DNA of 64,000 nt from Carettochelys insculpta (lineage: Eukaryota > Chordata > Testudines > Carettochelyidae): contig NC_134150.1 in the NCBI RefSeq assembly GCF_033958435.1, positions 34,715,501-34,779,500 on the forward strand, written 5' to 3'. The notes beneath the pieces were generated by a model. The model did no database searches and was not told the origin of the DNA. It was given only the letters and a program-made list of their open reading frames with translations. The stretch's first letter is position 1. Each line of letters starts with the position of its first letter. This document shows, one piece after another, positions 25,522 to 36,779 of the stretch. Made by a program: the position numbers and the translations under genes.

Positions 25522-26903
25522 TGCCCTCTCTTGGTAAGCTGGTGCTGTGTCCTCCTGAGGCAAAACGTGGGGAGGGGACATGCAGGGTTATCACGAGAAA
25601 GTGAAGAACAGCAGCTTTCAGCACTGTACAGCAGAGAAGGGATGGGAACTGTTTGCAGTTGAGGGTGGGGAGGGGAGAGGAAAAAGATGACCTGGCTGTG
25701 TCTTTGCAGAGTTCTTCTCTCCCTCCCACTGCTTCTCTGTGGCTGGAAACAGCTTATCCCTTCCTGCCCGCACATAGGTGAAAGGCAGCTAACACCTCCA
25801 GCCAGCAATATAACACAGCCACCTCTTGCCCCCCACCCCCCCAAGCGATAGTATGGGCAGGAAAGGGTTAAGCCCTAAGAATGCATTGTGCACCAGGGCC
25901 CAGAGACCCTGACTGCAATGGTTTCAGTGAACCCAGCCAGAGAGGTGGCTCAGTAGGGGAGGCTGCTTTGGGGATGGAACAATACTATACCTCCTGGAGG
26001 CAAGATCCAGGATGGGACTGGGTGAAAAAGGAACTAAGCTCTGACCCAAGGGGCTGCTCTGGAGCCTGTAGTGACAGGGTGTTAACAGACGGGTAATTGC
26101 TTCTCAGCCCTCCTGCCCCTGCCACTCCAGAGCTTAGCTGAGGGGTGGAGAGGCTTCCTTGTGCTAGCACTGTGTGGAGATTTGGCATATGTAGGGCTCT
26201 GCTCCTCCTAGTCAGTGTCCTGGGTCCAGAGGGTTTTGATATTTCCTGGAAGAAGCCTACTGGCTAGACTATTGGTGAGCTGAGTGCTCCAACAAGGGCC
26301 TGGTTCTCTGAGCAGTGATGGGAGTGGGACATGCCCTCCTGGGGGAAATATGGAGGAAGAACAGGGCTGGAAAAGTTAGTAAAACGACAAAGCAGGGAGA
26401 AGACAGCAAGAGGGGGAGAATGTAAAGAGCTGATGGGCAGACAGAAGAGATTAAACGTAACTGGCCACTGCCCAGCATTTACTTGCATTCGCCAGCCACC
26501 AGAAATGGAGTGGGGACGAGGCCTCTGCTGGCTGAGAGCCAGAACACAGCCAGGGATGCCCTCCTGGACCAGATCGGGGAGCAATGCACACCCAACCCCA
26601 TCATCAGCCACTGGAGACCACTGGTCGGCAAAAGACAGAATGCGCTATTATTGATGCAGGCGGGACAAGGGGAGACGGGACATAAAATACAGGACAATTT
26701 GACCATTTTTAAGAAAAAGTCTGGACACCTTCAGGAGGACTCGAATACGGGACTGTCTTTAAAAGCAGGACATTTGGTCACCCTAACCAGGCCCAGACAC
26801 AAGACACCCCCACTAAGTCCAGACAGGAGGCAGTCCACAATCCAGAAACCAGTACTCTAATAGCCTTTACTTTCCCCAGCTTCTTTACTATCATTCCAGG
26901 AGA

Positions 26904-27636
26904 CATAGAATCGTAGAATACTAGGACTGGAAGGGACCTCAAGAGGCCATTGAGTCTAGCCCCCTGCCCTAATGGCAGGATCAAGTACTGTCTAAACCAT
27001 CCCTGATAGACATCTATCTAACCTGTTCTTAAATATCTCCAGCAATGGAGATTCCAGAATCTCCCTCATCAATTTATTCCACTGTCTGACCACCCTGACA
27101 GTTAGGAACTTTTTCCTAATGTCCAACCTAAACCTCCCTTGCTGCAGTTTAAGTCCATTGCCTCTTGTCCTACCCTCAGAAGCCAAAAAGAACAAGTTTT
27201 CCTCTTTCCTCCTTACGATACCCTTTTAGATACCTGAAAACTGCTATCATGTCATCCCTCAATCTTCTCTTTTCCAAACTAAACAAGCCCAATTCTTTCA
27301 GTTTTTCTTCATAGGTCACATTCTCTAGACCTTTAATCATTCTTGTTGTTCTTTTCTGGACCCTCTCTAATTTCTCCACATCTTTCTTGAAATGCGGCGC
27401 CCAGAACTGGACACAATACTCCAGCTGAGGCCTAACCAGCGCAGAGTAGAGCAGAAGAATGACTTATCATGTCTTGTTCACAACACACCTGTTAATGCAT
27501 CCCAGAATCACGTTTGCTGTTTTTGCAGCAGCATCACACTGTTGACTCATATTTAGCTTGTGGCCCACTATAACCCCTAGATCCCTTTCTGCTGTAGTCA
27601 TTCCTAGACAGTCTCTCCCATGCCCTTTGCCAGGCC
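26904..27636 (-). mobile_element. CR1 LINE 3' end (antisense) with ORF2 C-terminus
   Basis: The plus strand begins ACATAGAATCGTAGAATA, the complement of the CR1 3' terminal region with its ATTCTATG-like repeat. The minus strand then encodes the ORF2 tail in two overlapping frames (26992-27379): [40 protein letters not shown], then GRFRLDIRKKFLTVRVVRQW. The frames are shifted once near 27190. The copy is 5'-truncated near 27636, where the host repeat resumes. It is less diverged from CR1 than the fragment at 5065. Confidence 0.9.
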
Positions 27637-28209
27637 TCTCTCCCATTCCTGCAGATGAGGACCAAAGAGTGTGCAGCCTTCAGCCCTGATAAGCTGGGCA
27701 CTCTACTCACTGCAAGATGGGATTTACAGAGTCCAGATGCCCCTAGTGGCAGCCTGAAATTCAGCAGGGAAAACAAGGAATTTTGCAAAATTCTGCATTT
27801 TGAAGTGATGCAGAATTCCCCAGGAATAAGTTGTACAGAAGAGCTGGACGATAGTATGGCTACACCTGCGTGAAAGTGAAAAAATGGGTCTCAAAGCTAG
27901 CAGAACAGAAAGGGTGACAACAATAGGGGAAGTCCACAGTAGCCAAAACTAGTGTGTATTTAGACAAACACCAATCTGGGGGGGAGTCATTCAGAAAAAG
28001 AGATATACCAAACAATTGATGAACGAAAGAAAAACAAAGAACATCTGCTCCATAGGTCTAATATGAAATATTAATTGGGAACAAGACACTGACAGGAAAG
28101 TATACATCTCTGCTTCCTGATACAGTAAAGCAAGGGTGTGGGTTTGGGGGGAAATGAGTAACGAGAAGTTAGGATAAGAAAACTGTTTCATAAGAAGCTT
28201 CATTTTGGT

Positions 28210-28280
28210 GACTGTTGGAAGACAGGATACTGGGCTAGATGGACCATTGGTCTGACCCAGTATGGACGTTCTTATGTTAA
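28210..28280 (+). mobile_element. CR1-type LINE 3' terminal fragment (sense)
   Basis: Contains GGATACTGGGCTAGATGGAC, CATTGGTCTGACCCAGTATG and ends GTTCTTATGTT, the typical 3' terminal stretch of reptile CR1 copies. It is about 70 bp long. Confidence 0.8.
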
Positions 28281-28969
28281 CAGGTTCCCTTTAGAAGTGC
28301 TTGCCTAAATTACAGTTTCACAAGTGAACCTTGTCAGGTAATGGCTCACCTCATTTCAGTTTGAAAAAACACTGTCATTGTACAATCACAATATTATTTT
28401 TTAACATGTATGCTATATGCTCTGGAAATTAGGAGAGCAAGCTAAAAAGGGAGGATTATTAGTCTTTTCTCCTCTCTTCCATTAGCAATCAAATTTGCTT
28501 CTCAAATAAGACTAAATCATAGAACCTATCTTGATAATGTCTAAATGTGTAATGTTTCAGCTTTACCATAGTATGAAAAGGCTGTTATCCATCTGTAGGA
28601 TAATCAGAAGGAAGTGTCATGTTTCTTGCTGCAAAGACAAAAAGAGATCAAACAGTTGCACACGGGGTACAAGAGAGACAAACACCTCAATCCTCACAAG
28701 TGAGACTATGTCTGCTACATATGTGCACTTGAGATATTGCTGTTCTGGTGCAGCATCCTGCCAGGGACTTCATTTGAACAAATAATAATGACTCCTGCTC
28801 TTAAGACTGATGAGTATACCTTCTACAAGCCCAGCTGAGAAACAGAACAAAAACAGGAAGAGTGACATGACAGACCTGAAAATAATGAAACTGTCCTGAA
28901 ATATAGTAACAGAAAGGTAGCTGTGTTAGTCTGTATTCTAATAAAAAAATAGTCATGTAGCTCTTTAAA

Positions 28970-29035
28970 AACTAACAAAATAATGTATTAAGTGATGAGC
29001 TTTCGTGGGACAGGCCCACTTCTTCAGATCAATAG
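28970..29035 (-). ncRNA. Hammerhead-ribozyme-like motif, PLE family B
   Basis: Minus strand: CTGAAGA, stem-loop II AGTGGGCCTGTCCCAC, GAAA, then GCTCATCACT. The core heptamer and GAAA box are intact and stem II pairs fully. Helix III is poor (family B lacks the GC-UUAU-GC seen in family A), so activity is uncertain. Confidence 0.5.
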
Positions 29036-29604
29036 CATTTCCAACACAGACTGACAGTTGTATAGCACAGAGGTCCAAAAAAATAGAAATAAAAACTGAC
29101 AAATCAGATACATGGAACTGAAGGGGGTGCGGCGATGGGGGAGAAACTAAATGTCTTGTCTCAGACCATTACAAATATGAAAGGAAGGGAAGCAGTCCTT
29201 GTAATGTGTGAGATAATTGCTCTCTCAATTGAGACCAAGTGTTAATATTTTGAATTTGAGCATGAACTCCAGTTCACACATCTCCCTTTGTAATCTGCTA
29301 TTAAAGTCTCTTTGTTATAGAATGCATACTCTCAAGTCTTCTGTTAAAGAGCTGAGAATTTGTGTCTTAGACACAGAGAATTTAAAAACAGATTATATTG
29401 AGAAATTTGTGAATTGGAATTCATATTCAAATTTGACATACTAACACACTGTATGAACAGAGACATTAATTACCTCACTCATTACAAGGACTTAACATCC
29501 CCCTTCCCTTACCCCTCTCCCTCAGTCCTATGTACTTCATCTGTCAGTTTTTATTGTAATTTTTTTTGTTCCGCTGTACTGATAAATGTCAATCTGTATT
29601 GGAA

Positions 29605-29668
29605 ATGAGATAGATCTGATGAAGAGGGTCTGTCCCCAAAACCTCATCACCAAATAAGTCATTCTGTT
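29605..29668 (+). ncRNA. Hammerhead-ribozyme-like motif, PLE family B, GAAA box lost
   Basis: Plus strand: CTGATGA (29616-29622), stem-loop AGAGGGTCTGTCCCC, then AAAA where GAAA is expected, then CCTCATCACC. The changed G12 position should abolish cleavage. Confidence 0.4.
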
Positions 29669-31327
29669 AGTCTTTAAAGTGCTACATTTCTGCCCTTTTG
29701 TTATATTAAATAACTAGAAATTTTAAAGTCACAAATTATATAGTTTATACACAGCCTGAAGTCCTTTCTATATTTCAATCATCATTACTACTGTAATAAT
29801 GTAATAATTTATGGCATCTGAAAGACACATGAACCTAAAGAAGGTCAGTGGAAGAGTTCCATGCTTGTCTGTTGCCCATGTATTATGAATTAACACTATT
29901 CTATTGATATTTCATATGTGAAGGACTTGAAAGACCCACTGGGATTGACAAATAAAGGCTTAGACCTTTGATTCTCAATTACAGTTCTACTGATACCTTT
30001 TTGAAGAAGTGTCCCTTGCCCATGTAAATACAAATTGATATTTATCAGTTCTTAAACCAGAGTGCCTGTTTGGCTTTTCACATCTTCATGCAAGTGCTGA
30101 CATGATGCAAATACACTTTTTTGTCCAGAAGAATCAAGAAGAACGTCATGTCACAGCATTACGCCCACGCTGCCAGCAAAACACACTTTAACTCTGTACT
30201 TCTGATATTTTGTTGGGATTTATAAATTAGTCGTTTTTAATTTTTTCTGTTGGTTAAATGATCAAATGGAAAATCAGATGTATCCAGTTTTTTGCATGTA
30301 CTAGAAATATAAGTAAAATCTAGGAACAGCAACTAAAACTAGTTTGACAAAAGAAAGCAGTTTGCTCTGTACATTTAATTGGTCAATTTTGCCATTTCCC
30401 TTGAGTATAGATTAAGGTTCTTGCTAACCTTCTATGTTACTGTAGTCAATTTTGAGTTTATTCAGTTTCATATGCACTATTTTTATTTCTGAAGCTATTT
30501 AAAAATTCTAATAGAAACATTAGAGCAAAGGAGAAGAATGCACTTAATAGGGTCAATATATTTTAAAGCAACAGATTCCATGAAAAGACTCAAATGTTAT
30601 GTCTGAACATCTTGAGGTGAAATATTTCATTCAATGTGTAACAGGGCAGGCCACTATCTTGCTCATTAAAATTCAATATTTAAATTTATTCTTCATCTCA
30701 ACTAAAGCAACTGAAATTAAATGGACTTTTTATGTCTTGATATAGAAATACTTCTGCATGTAACACTGATTTTGAGTAAAACTACCAATTGTGAAAATAA
30801 TTTAGCAGAGATATAGCATACAGCAGACACACATTATTTAGGTTTTGTATAAACAGAATGACTCTTCTACATTTAAAATGTATTGCACAGACAGTGAAAA
30901 TGAAGACTTTTTCCAAGTGACTGATACCAAGTTTCTACTTGCTTGAAAAAAAATGAAGGAAACCTGAGCCACTTCACAGAAATCTGCAGTTTAAATCTTT
31001 AGTTGCTGCTGATGGATCCAGTTTAAAAACTTAGAAGTCAATCACCAGATTTCACTGACACCCCAACAACTGTTCAAATTTTCCATCTCCATGTAATGGG
31101 TGTCAGGCACTCTGCATTTTCCTATCACTTCCAGTAGGCCTAGCGCATCTATTTACAAACAGACTGAACCATCAGTCTCCAGCATGGCCAGAATTTCATA
31201 AATGTAGTGCACGTGTGACAGTAGGGAAGAACAGTTCATGGTTCTGCCTGAGGGAGAGATCTCACTCTATGACCACACAATATTCTTGGTAATATACTGG
31301 CACCTTTCCTTCCCTTCCCCACACCCC

Positions 31328-31353
31328 AGCGCGCGCGTGCGCGCGCGCACACA
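31328..31353. repeat. Alternating purine-pyrimidine tract (GC/GT)n
   Basis: A run of CG/GT/CA dinucleotides, GCGCGCGCGTGCGCGCGCGC then ACACAC, strictly alternating for about 26 bp. It starts about 27 bp past the 3' edge of the first CMC2 coding exon, within the intron. Such tracts favour Z-DNA; that is general knowledge and not shown here. Confidence 0.85.
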
Positions 31354-31379
31354 CTTGTTTTGCTTTTCAAAACTCTTAC

Positions 31380-31460
31380 CTCTTTGTGGCACGCTTGGAG
31401 CAGACTGATAACTAGGTTACATTCTTCACTATGTAGGTGAGGAGACAAGTCTGGATGCAT
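31380..31460 (-). CDS. CMC2: CMC2 first coding exon (start of gene product)
   Basis: CMC2 is a small twin-CX9C protein of the mitochondrial intermembrane space, imported by the MIA40 route and required for cytochrome c oxidase biogenesis. This exon encodes 27 residues, [20 protein letters not shown] then LQACHKE, against [20 protein letters not shown] then LKECHKN in human. It holds the first CX9C pair (Cys14 and Cys24). The three exons give 27 + 24 + 28 = 79 residues, the same as human CMC2, with no break, so the gene is intact. The donor is GAG|GTAAGAG. The start is fixed by homology. The 5' edge of the exon is unclear: AACTCAAG sits directly before the ATG, but AAATTTTAG near 31497 is another possible acceptor. 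The 5' non-coding exon should lie in the CpG island near 55.6 kb. Confidence 0.96.
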
Positions 31461-31751
31461 CTTGAGTTAAGGGTATCTTGTGCAGTTCAAGAACTAAAAT
31501 TTGAACAATGCTCCACCTGTCAAGATTAATGTATGAAAGTAAATCTTAAGTTCTGACACATCTCCTCTTAGGAAGTTCTTGCAGTTCACTAATAGAAAAA
31601 CAATTAATTTTAAATCAAAATCAGAAGAGAGTTGTAGCTGAGTTTGTTTATTCAGATTATAATTTGATTTAAACACAACAGGTAGTTTAAAAAATGAAAA
31701 ATACAGCCTACGTCCATTTCTTTGTGTTATTAACTTATGGGTGCCTATCTA

Positions 31752-32019
31752 CAGCTGTGACTACACTACAAAAATAACTTCAAAGTTGCTTACTTTGAAG
31801 TACAACTTTGAAGTAACATACTTCAATGTTGACCATCTACACACACCCTACTTCAAAGTAAGGCACTACTCCATTCTCGGGAATGGAGTAAGGACTTCAA
31901 AGTTGGGCTCCCTTACTGTAAGGGAAAATGTCTGTAGACTCTCTGCTGGCTATTTTGAAGTAGTGCCTAACTTCGAAGTTAACTTCAAAGTCAGTTCCTA
32001 CTGCAGATACACTCTGTAA
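31752..32019. repeat. MITE with TTCAAAGT-rich arms
   Basis: The left part (GCTGTGACTACACTAC, then repeated ACTTCAAAGT/ACTTTGAAGT) is mirrored on the right (AACTTCGAAGTTAACTTCAA, then GCAGATACACTCTGT). Both arms carry many short TTYGAA palindromes. The centre holds an ATTCTCGGGAAT palindrome. It is a non-autonomous palindromic element; borders are approximate. Confidence 0.6.
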
Positions 32020-32044
32020 GATTAAAATAGTCTTTTTTTTCCTT

Positions 32045-33110
32045 TTTTTTAAGATGACAAGTCCTAGTCTCTTTAACCTCTCTTCATATGGGACCTGTTC
32101 CAAACCCATAATCATTTTAGTTGCCCCTTTTCTGAATCTTCTAATGCCAATGTATTTTTTTTTAGATGAGGGGACCACACCAGTACATAGTATTCAAGAT
32201 GTGGGCATACCATGGTTTTATATAACAGCAATAAAATAATGTCTTATTCTCTACCCCTTTTTAATGATTCCTAACATCCTGTTTGCTTTTCAGCTTGCCA
32301 CTGCACACTGTGTTGATGTTCTCAAACAACTATCCATGATGACTCCAAGATCTCTTTCCTGATTAGTTGCAGATAAATCAGCTCTATCATATTGTACACA
32401 TAGTTGAGATTATTTTTCCATTGTGCATGACTTTACATTTATCCCCATTAAATGTAATTGGCCATTTTGGTGCCCAATCACCTAGTTTTGTGAGATCTTT
32501 TTGAAGTTCTTCACAAGTTTAGTATCATCTGCAAACTTTGCCACCTCACTGTTTACCCTTTTTCCCAGATCCTTTAATAAAAACTGAACAGGATTGGTAC
32601 TAGGACTGATCCTTGGTGAACTTGATACTCCCTTCCCTCCATTCTGAAAATTTACCATTCATTTCTACCCTTTCTTTCCTGTCTTTTAACCAGTTCTCAG
32701 TCCACGAAAGGATCTTCCTTCTTATCCCATGACAACTTAATTCATGTTAAAAGCCTTTGGTGAGGGGCGTGACCAAAGGCTTTCTGGAAATGTACATGCA
32801 CTATATCTACTGGATCCCCCTTGTCCACGTTTGTTGGCTCCTTCAAAGAACTCTAATACATTAGTAAGACATGTTTTCCCTTTATAGAAACCATATTGAC
32901 TTTTGCCCAACACATTATGTTCTTCTAGGTGTCTGACAATTTTATTGTTTACTATTGTTTCAACTAATTTGTCCAGTACTGACATTAGACTTACTGGTCT
33001 GTAATCATCAGGCTGTCCGCTAGAGCCCTTTTTAAATATTGGTGTTACGTTAGCAATCTTCTAGTCATTGGGTACAGAAGCTGATTTAAAGGATAAGTTA
33101 CAAACCAGAC
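32045..33110 (-). mobile_element. CR1/L3-type LINE fragment with RT (antisense)
   Basis: The minus-strand frame at 32737-32985 reads LVETIVNNKIVRHLEEHNVL, GKSQYGFYKGKTCLTNVLEF, matching the CR1-group reverse transcriptase (HLEEHN.L..SQYGFRKGKSC). The plus-strand text to the left, down to about 32045, is the complement of the rest of ORF2 and the 3' region, with stops. The 3' terminus is missing or worn at the left, where a T-rich tract joins the MITE. Confidence 0.85.
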
Positions 33111-35389
33111 TATGATCTATTTTCACTACATGTCCACTACCCATGTGGGTATGGGGCAGCATATAGGTCACCTGGAATTCTGGTGTTCCTATGGTACTAC
33201 AAAATCACTGACTTTTTTTATTTGTGCCAGGGTACACAAGTTAAAATGCAAAATTCAATGAAATGATCTTGACTGACTGGAGATGGTAGTGGGAAAAAAG
33301 GGTGAAATTTTGAGCAGCTATACAACACTCACTGCTATAATAGAAATCACAAAATAAATCTTTCTACAATACTTCTAAAATGTATCACAAGAGGTTAGTA
33401 AACCCACAATAGCAGAAAAATTAAAACTGAATAGTCATCCTTAATAATAATTGTATCTGGATGTTTTGCAGTACATATGATGTTTCATATAAATGTCTTT
33501 CACAAAGCATCATCATCTTTGTCTTAACCCCCACAGAGAAGTCCATAATCTTGTTTTGATTACGCTGATTCAAAGAGTCCAGTCCTACACTGTGCTGAAC
33601 ACGTTCAGCACCAACAAAATCACTGCATGTTGATCAAGTAAAAATACTACCCCTTTAGACATGTCATAGGAAGAGAGTGGCAGGATATGTTTTGTCAAGG
33701 ATGGGGTAGAGGTGGGGGAATCAGGCATAATACAACAGAAATGTGCCCAGCAAAATTAGAGGGGCATAAACAGGAGAAGAAAAGGCAAAGAAACTGATGA
33801 GGTAGAGAATACAATGTGAGGAAACAGAAAAAAAGCTACTAATCGTGGGGTATTAGTACAGCACCCTTTAATTACTAAAAAGCCTAGGATTTAAAAAACA
33901 TCTGAAGTAAGATTAGCATGCAAAACCCATGCACATCCAGAAGCATGCTAGCATATTTTTTAAAAAAATGTGCTCTTCCCTTGGTGGACAGAGATAGATT
34001 CCTTGTTTGGCCTGAGTTTATTACTATAAGAATGTACTTTGCCATTAAGAAAAGATAATCACATTCAAAAATTAAATACTGTGTCTAATTTAAAATGTCT
34101 TCTTAATTATAAAATGGATAAAGAAATCTTATTAAAGACATGCTTTAAACAAAATCTAAAGTGCTGTGTCAAAATCAAATATTGATCCAAACACTCAGTG
34201 GTCAATTTTAAGACAATGAAGAATTTGGGGAAGGGGATCTATATACTACCCCAAACTGCTCGCACTCCAAATGACAGTGTCATGCCAACAAAAGTAACAG
34301 AGTAACAATCAACTTCACTGCCTACAGTTCAAGTGCAAAATTCAAACTACACATTGCAAATGATAAATAAGTTATATCCGTACACTTTTACTGCTAAACA
34401 TTCCCTTCAGTATAGCTATCACCTTGCATAGAGATGGATTAACTGGGCCAATGGGAAATGCTCTCCTATCACTGTGGTAGTGTCTTCTCTAGCATGTTAC
34501 AGTAGCACAGTGTTTTAAGTGCAGACCTGCCCTAATAAAAGGATTTCTCAAAAACATTTATCAGAACATACTAGCAAAAAAGTATCTTATATATTAGTTA
34601 CTAAAATTATGAAGGGAATTAACATACAATTTACTACAATTTTACTTTTTTTCTTCCAAATGTTGACAAATGTATCAAAAAGCCTGGATTTTTAAGACGC
34701 TATAATTCGCATCAACTAGTAAATACCAAGATAATATTTCATATGTGTATAATAGGAAAAAAGACAAGATTCTTTAGAGAGGTTGTATGAAAGTATACTA
34801 ACTGCACTCTAAGACATGTAATCATCTGAGTTCATCTTTGACAAATCCCCAAAACAAGAAAGAAACTAAAAATAGAAACAGAGTAAATTTGCACATAACA
34901 AGTGTCACTAAAGTGGTAACTCAGCCTCATTATCAACAATCATAACTGCACAACACACTTTGAGTAAAGGTGATTTAAACACTTGATATATCAAACTCAA
35001 ATACAGATTCCACTGACTGAATTTGTCTGCCTAAAAAGATGTGTCATTGCTTATCAGAATGATCCGGCCTTCAGAATTCCACAAGGAAATAAAAATAAGG
35101 TAATCTCTTTCTAGAAAGAGGTTTTCATGTCACTTTACACCTTAAGTAATGAACATTGATAAAACTGCTTTTCCCGCTGCATAATATTCTACATCAAGAT
35201 ATTTGACAAAGCACATGAAGCTCAACTAAACTTACATATACACGATAAACGTCTGCTGACATAGTTATATTGATCAAGGATGTGAAGAGGTTTTGATCCT
35301 TGGCTTAACTGTGCTGGCAGAAGACACTGGTGTAGAGACAAAACAAAAAAGCAGTCATGCAGCACTTTAAAGATGAACAAAATAATTTA

Positions 35390-35445
35390 TTAGGTGATGA
35401 GCTTTTGTGAGACAGACCCACTTCTTCAGATCATAGCCTTATCAG
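35390..35445 (-). ncRNA. Hammerhead-ribozyme-like motif, PLE family B, GAAA box lost
   Basis: Minus strand: CTGAAGA, stem-loop AGTGGGTCTGTCTCAC, then AAAA in place of GAAA. Stem II has one mismatch. Probably inactive. Confidence 0.4.
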
Positions 35446-35929
35446 AAGAGGCTCAATATATAAAGCACAGACATCCGAAACTGTTATCAAGGTTGACAAA
35501 TCAGAAGAGCAGAGAGATGGTGGGGGGGAAGAAGGGGAGAGTTAAGAGTTAGATAAAACATCGAAGTATGTAAAAGAGTCCTTATAATGGGTCAGGTAAC
35601 TGCTGTCCCTGTTCAAACCATGTGTTAATGTGTCAAATTTGAATATGAATATTAGCTCTCAGCATTCCCTCTGTAGATGGTTGCTAAAGTCCCTGTTCAG
35701 TAGAACACAAACTTTCAGGTCTTTAACAGAATGGCCCACTCCGTTAAAGTACTGGTTGACAGGTTTGAGTATTTGGAGTTTTTTTGATGTCTGTTCTATG
35801 TCCATTCATTCTTTGTTGAATAGCGTTTGCAGTCTGTCCTATATACATGGTGTGTGGGCAATTTTTCTGATTTATCAACCTTGATAATTTTTGGACCACT
35901 AGGCTTTATACATTGAGTCTGTTCTGGTA

Positions 35930-35990
35930 AGGCTATCAGCTGAAGAAGTGGGTCTGTCCCACTAAAGCTCATCACCTAATAAATTATTTT
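35930..35990 (+). ncRNA. Hammerhead-ribozyme-like motif, PLE family B, GAAA box changed to TAAA
   Basis: Plus strand: CTGAAGA (35940-35946), stem-loop AGTGGGTCTGTCCCAC fully paired, then TAAA where GAAA is expected, then GCTCATCACC. Probably inactive. Confidence 0.4.
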
Positions 35991-36624
35991 GTTAGTCTTT
36001 ATAGTGCTACATGACTGCTCTTTTGTTTTGATAGTGATACTAGTGAAAGTGCAGCTGTGCAAATGTAATTGTGTCTACACTGGGACAGCTTTGCCATTTA
36101 GCATACCAGTATAGCTATACAAGTGAATTGCTCAATGAAAAGACATGACCTAACACTGAGGATAAATAATCCATTACGAAAGGATCCCTATGTGACCCTA
36201 AGAATATCCCAATGCCACAGGGCAATGTGCTTCCTGGTATTTAGCAATGTCTCTCAACTGGCCAGCCCAATTTTGTTTGAACCCCACATAGAGTTGTCAT
36301 ATTATTTTGAAGATGTCTTGTATCAAAAATGAGTAATGCATTAGTAACTAGAATATGTTCAAACTAGTAACTCACTGATCATTAATATTTTTGCATTAAT
36401 GGTTGACATGTTAAAAGCTATATAAATGTGCTGAAAATACGTCCTTCAAATGTGTGTGGCAATCAGTGCGTAAGCCCAGCAGGTTCTAGCCAAAAGAAGT
36501 CAAGCTTGTAAAACAACATTGCATCGCCAATGTAAATTAAGCAGACAACGAAAAGCACATTCACAATGGGTAAGCAAAGACATCAGGCAAACAAGGACCA
36601 TTTAATCTCAAGAAGTCCTGTGGC

Positions 36625-36682
36625 AGCTTATAGACTAATATATTTTGGAGCATAAGCTTTCATGGGCAAAGACCTGCGTCAT
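36625..36682 (-). ncRNA. Hammerhead-ribozyme-like motif, PLE family A
   Basis: Minus strand: stem-loop II GGTCTTTGCCC, GAAA, minimal helix III GC-TTAT-GC and TC at the expected cleavage position, all intact. The 5' core is worn (ATGACGCA for CTGACGA), so this copy is unlikely to cleave, but it shows the family A architecture clearly. Confidence 0.5.
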
Positions 36683-36779
36683 CTGACAAAGTGGGTCTTA
36701 GCCCACAAATGCTTAGTAGTAGCATCCTTCAGTCTACATAGACTATGGATCGTGCCCTTCGTAGTTCCGTTTGGCATCC

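Larger units (their letters stand above)
24568..27836. mobile_element. Old composite repeat with GGAATTCTGC-type ends, host of nested insertions
   Basis: The left end reads GGAATTCTGCACCAAAAG and the right end GATGCAGAATTCCCC, so the outermost bases are inverted repeats. I recognise the left part as an interspersed repeat common in turtle genomes, class unknown to me. Its sequence is interrupted at 25079-25521 by a PLE and at 26904-27636 by a CR1. A second TIR pair lies within it: GGGACCATATTTTCC near 24778 and GGACATTTGGTCACCC near 26769. The interval as one unit is inferred from the ends and from continuity across the PLE. Confidence 0.45.
28906..29703 (-). mobile_element. Penelope-like element, family B, inverted tails
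   Basis: The left part, 28906 to about 29345, is the PLE 3' part in antisense, starting with the complete terminus GTAACAGAAAGGTAGCTGTG. The right part, about 29345-29703, is the 3' part in sense (a frame reads VKELRICVLDTENL, from downstream of the GIY-YIG core) and is truncated inside the tail at CTGCCCTTTTGTT. The join near 29345 falls at a TCTGTTAAAG-like stretch common to both orientations. Each half carries a hammerhead-like core. A clean target site duplication was not found. Confidence 0.75.
19411..31379 (-). other. CMC2: CMC2 intron between coding exons 1 and 2
   Basis: About 12 kb, donor GTAAGAG at 31379. It holds a palindromic MITE just upstream of the exon (19846-20304), an old composite repeat with a PLE and a CR1 nested in it (24568-27836), a CR1 3' tail (28210-28280), a PLE with inverted tails (28906-29703) and a GC/GT alternating tract (31328-31353). 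Between about 20305-24560 and 29710-31320 I see no named repeat or exon. Confidence 0.75.
35340..36032 (+). mobile_element. Penelope-like element, family B, inverted tails with GIY-YIG remnant
   Basis: The left part, 35340 to about 35868, is antisense and truncated inside the tail (ACAAAACAAAAAAGCAGTC). Its minus strand includes MYIGQTANAIQQRMNGHR, the part of a GIY-YIG endonuclease with the YIG half of the motif and a conserved arginine helix, then a frame like LKVCVLLNRDFSNHLQRE. The right part, about 35869-36032, is the last 160 bp of the element in sense. Each part carries a hammerhead-like core. No full ORF remains. Confidence 0.75.

Noticed and set aside
32737..32985. Host gene with a reverse-transcriptase-like domain
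   Set aside because: The peptide is ordinary CR1 ORF2 and the flanking text is CR1 in the right order.
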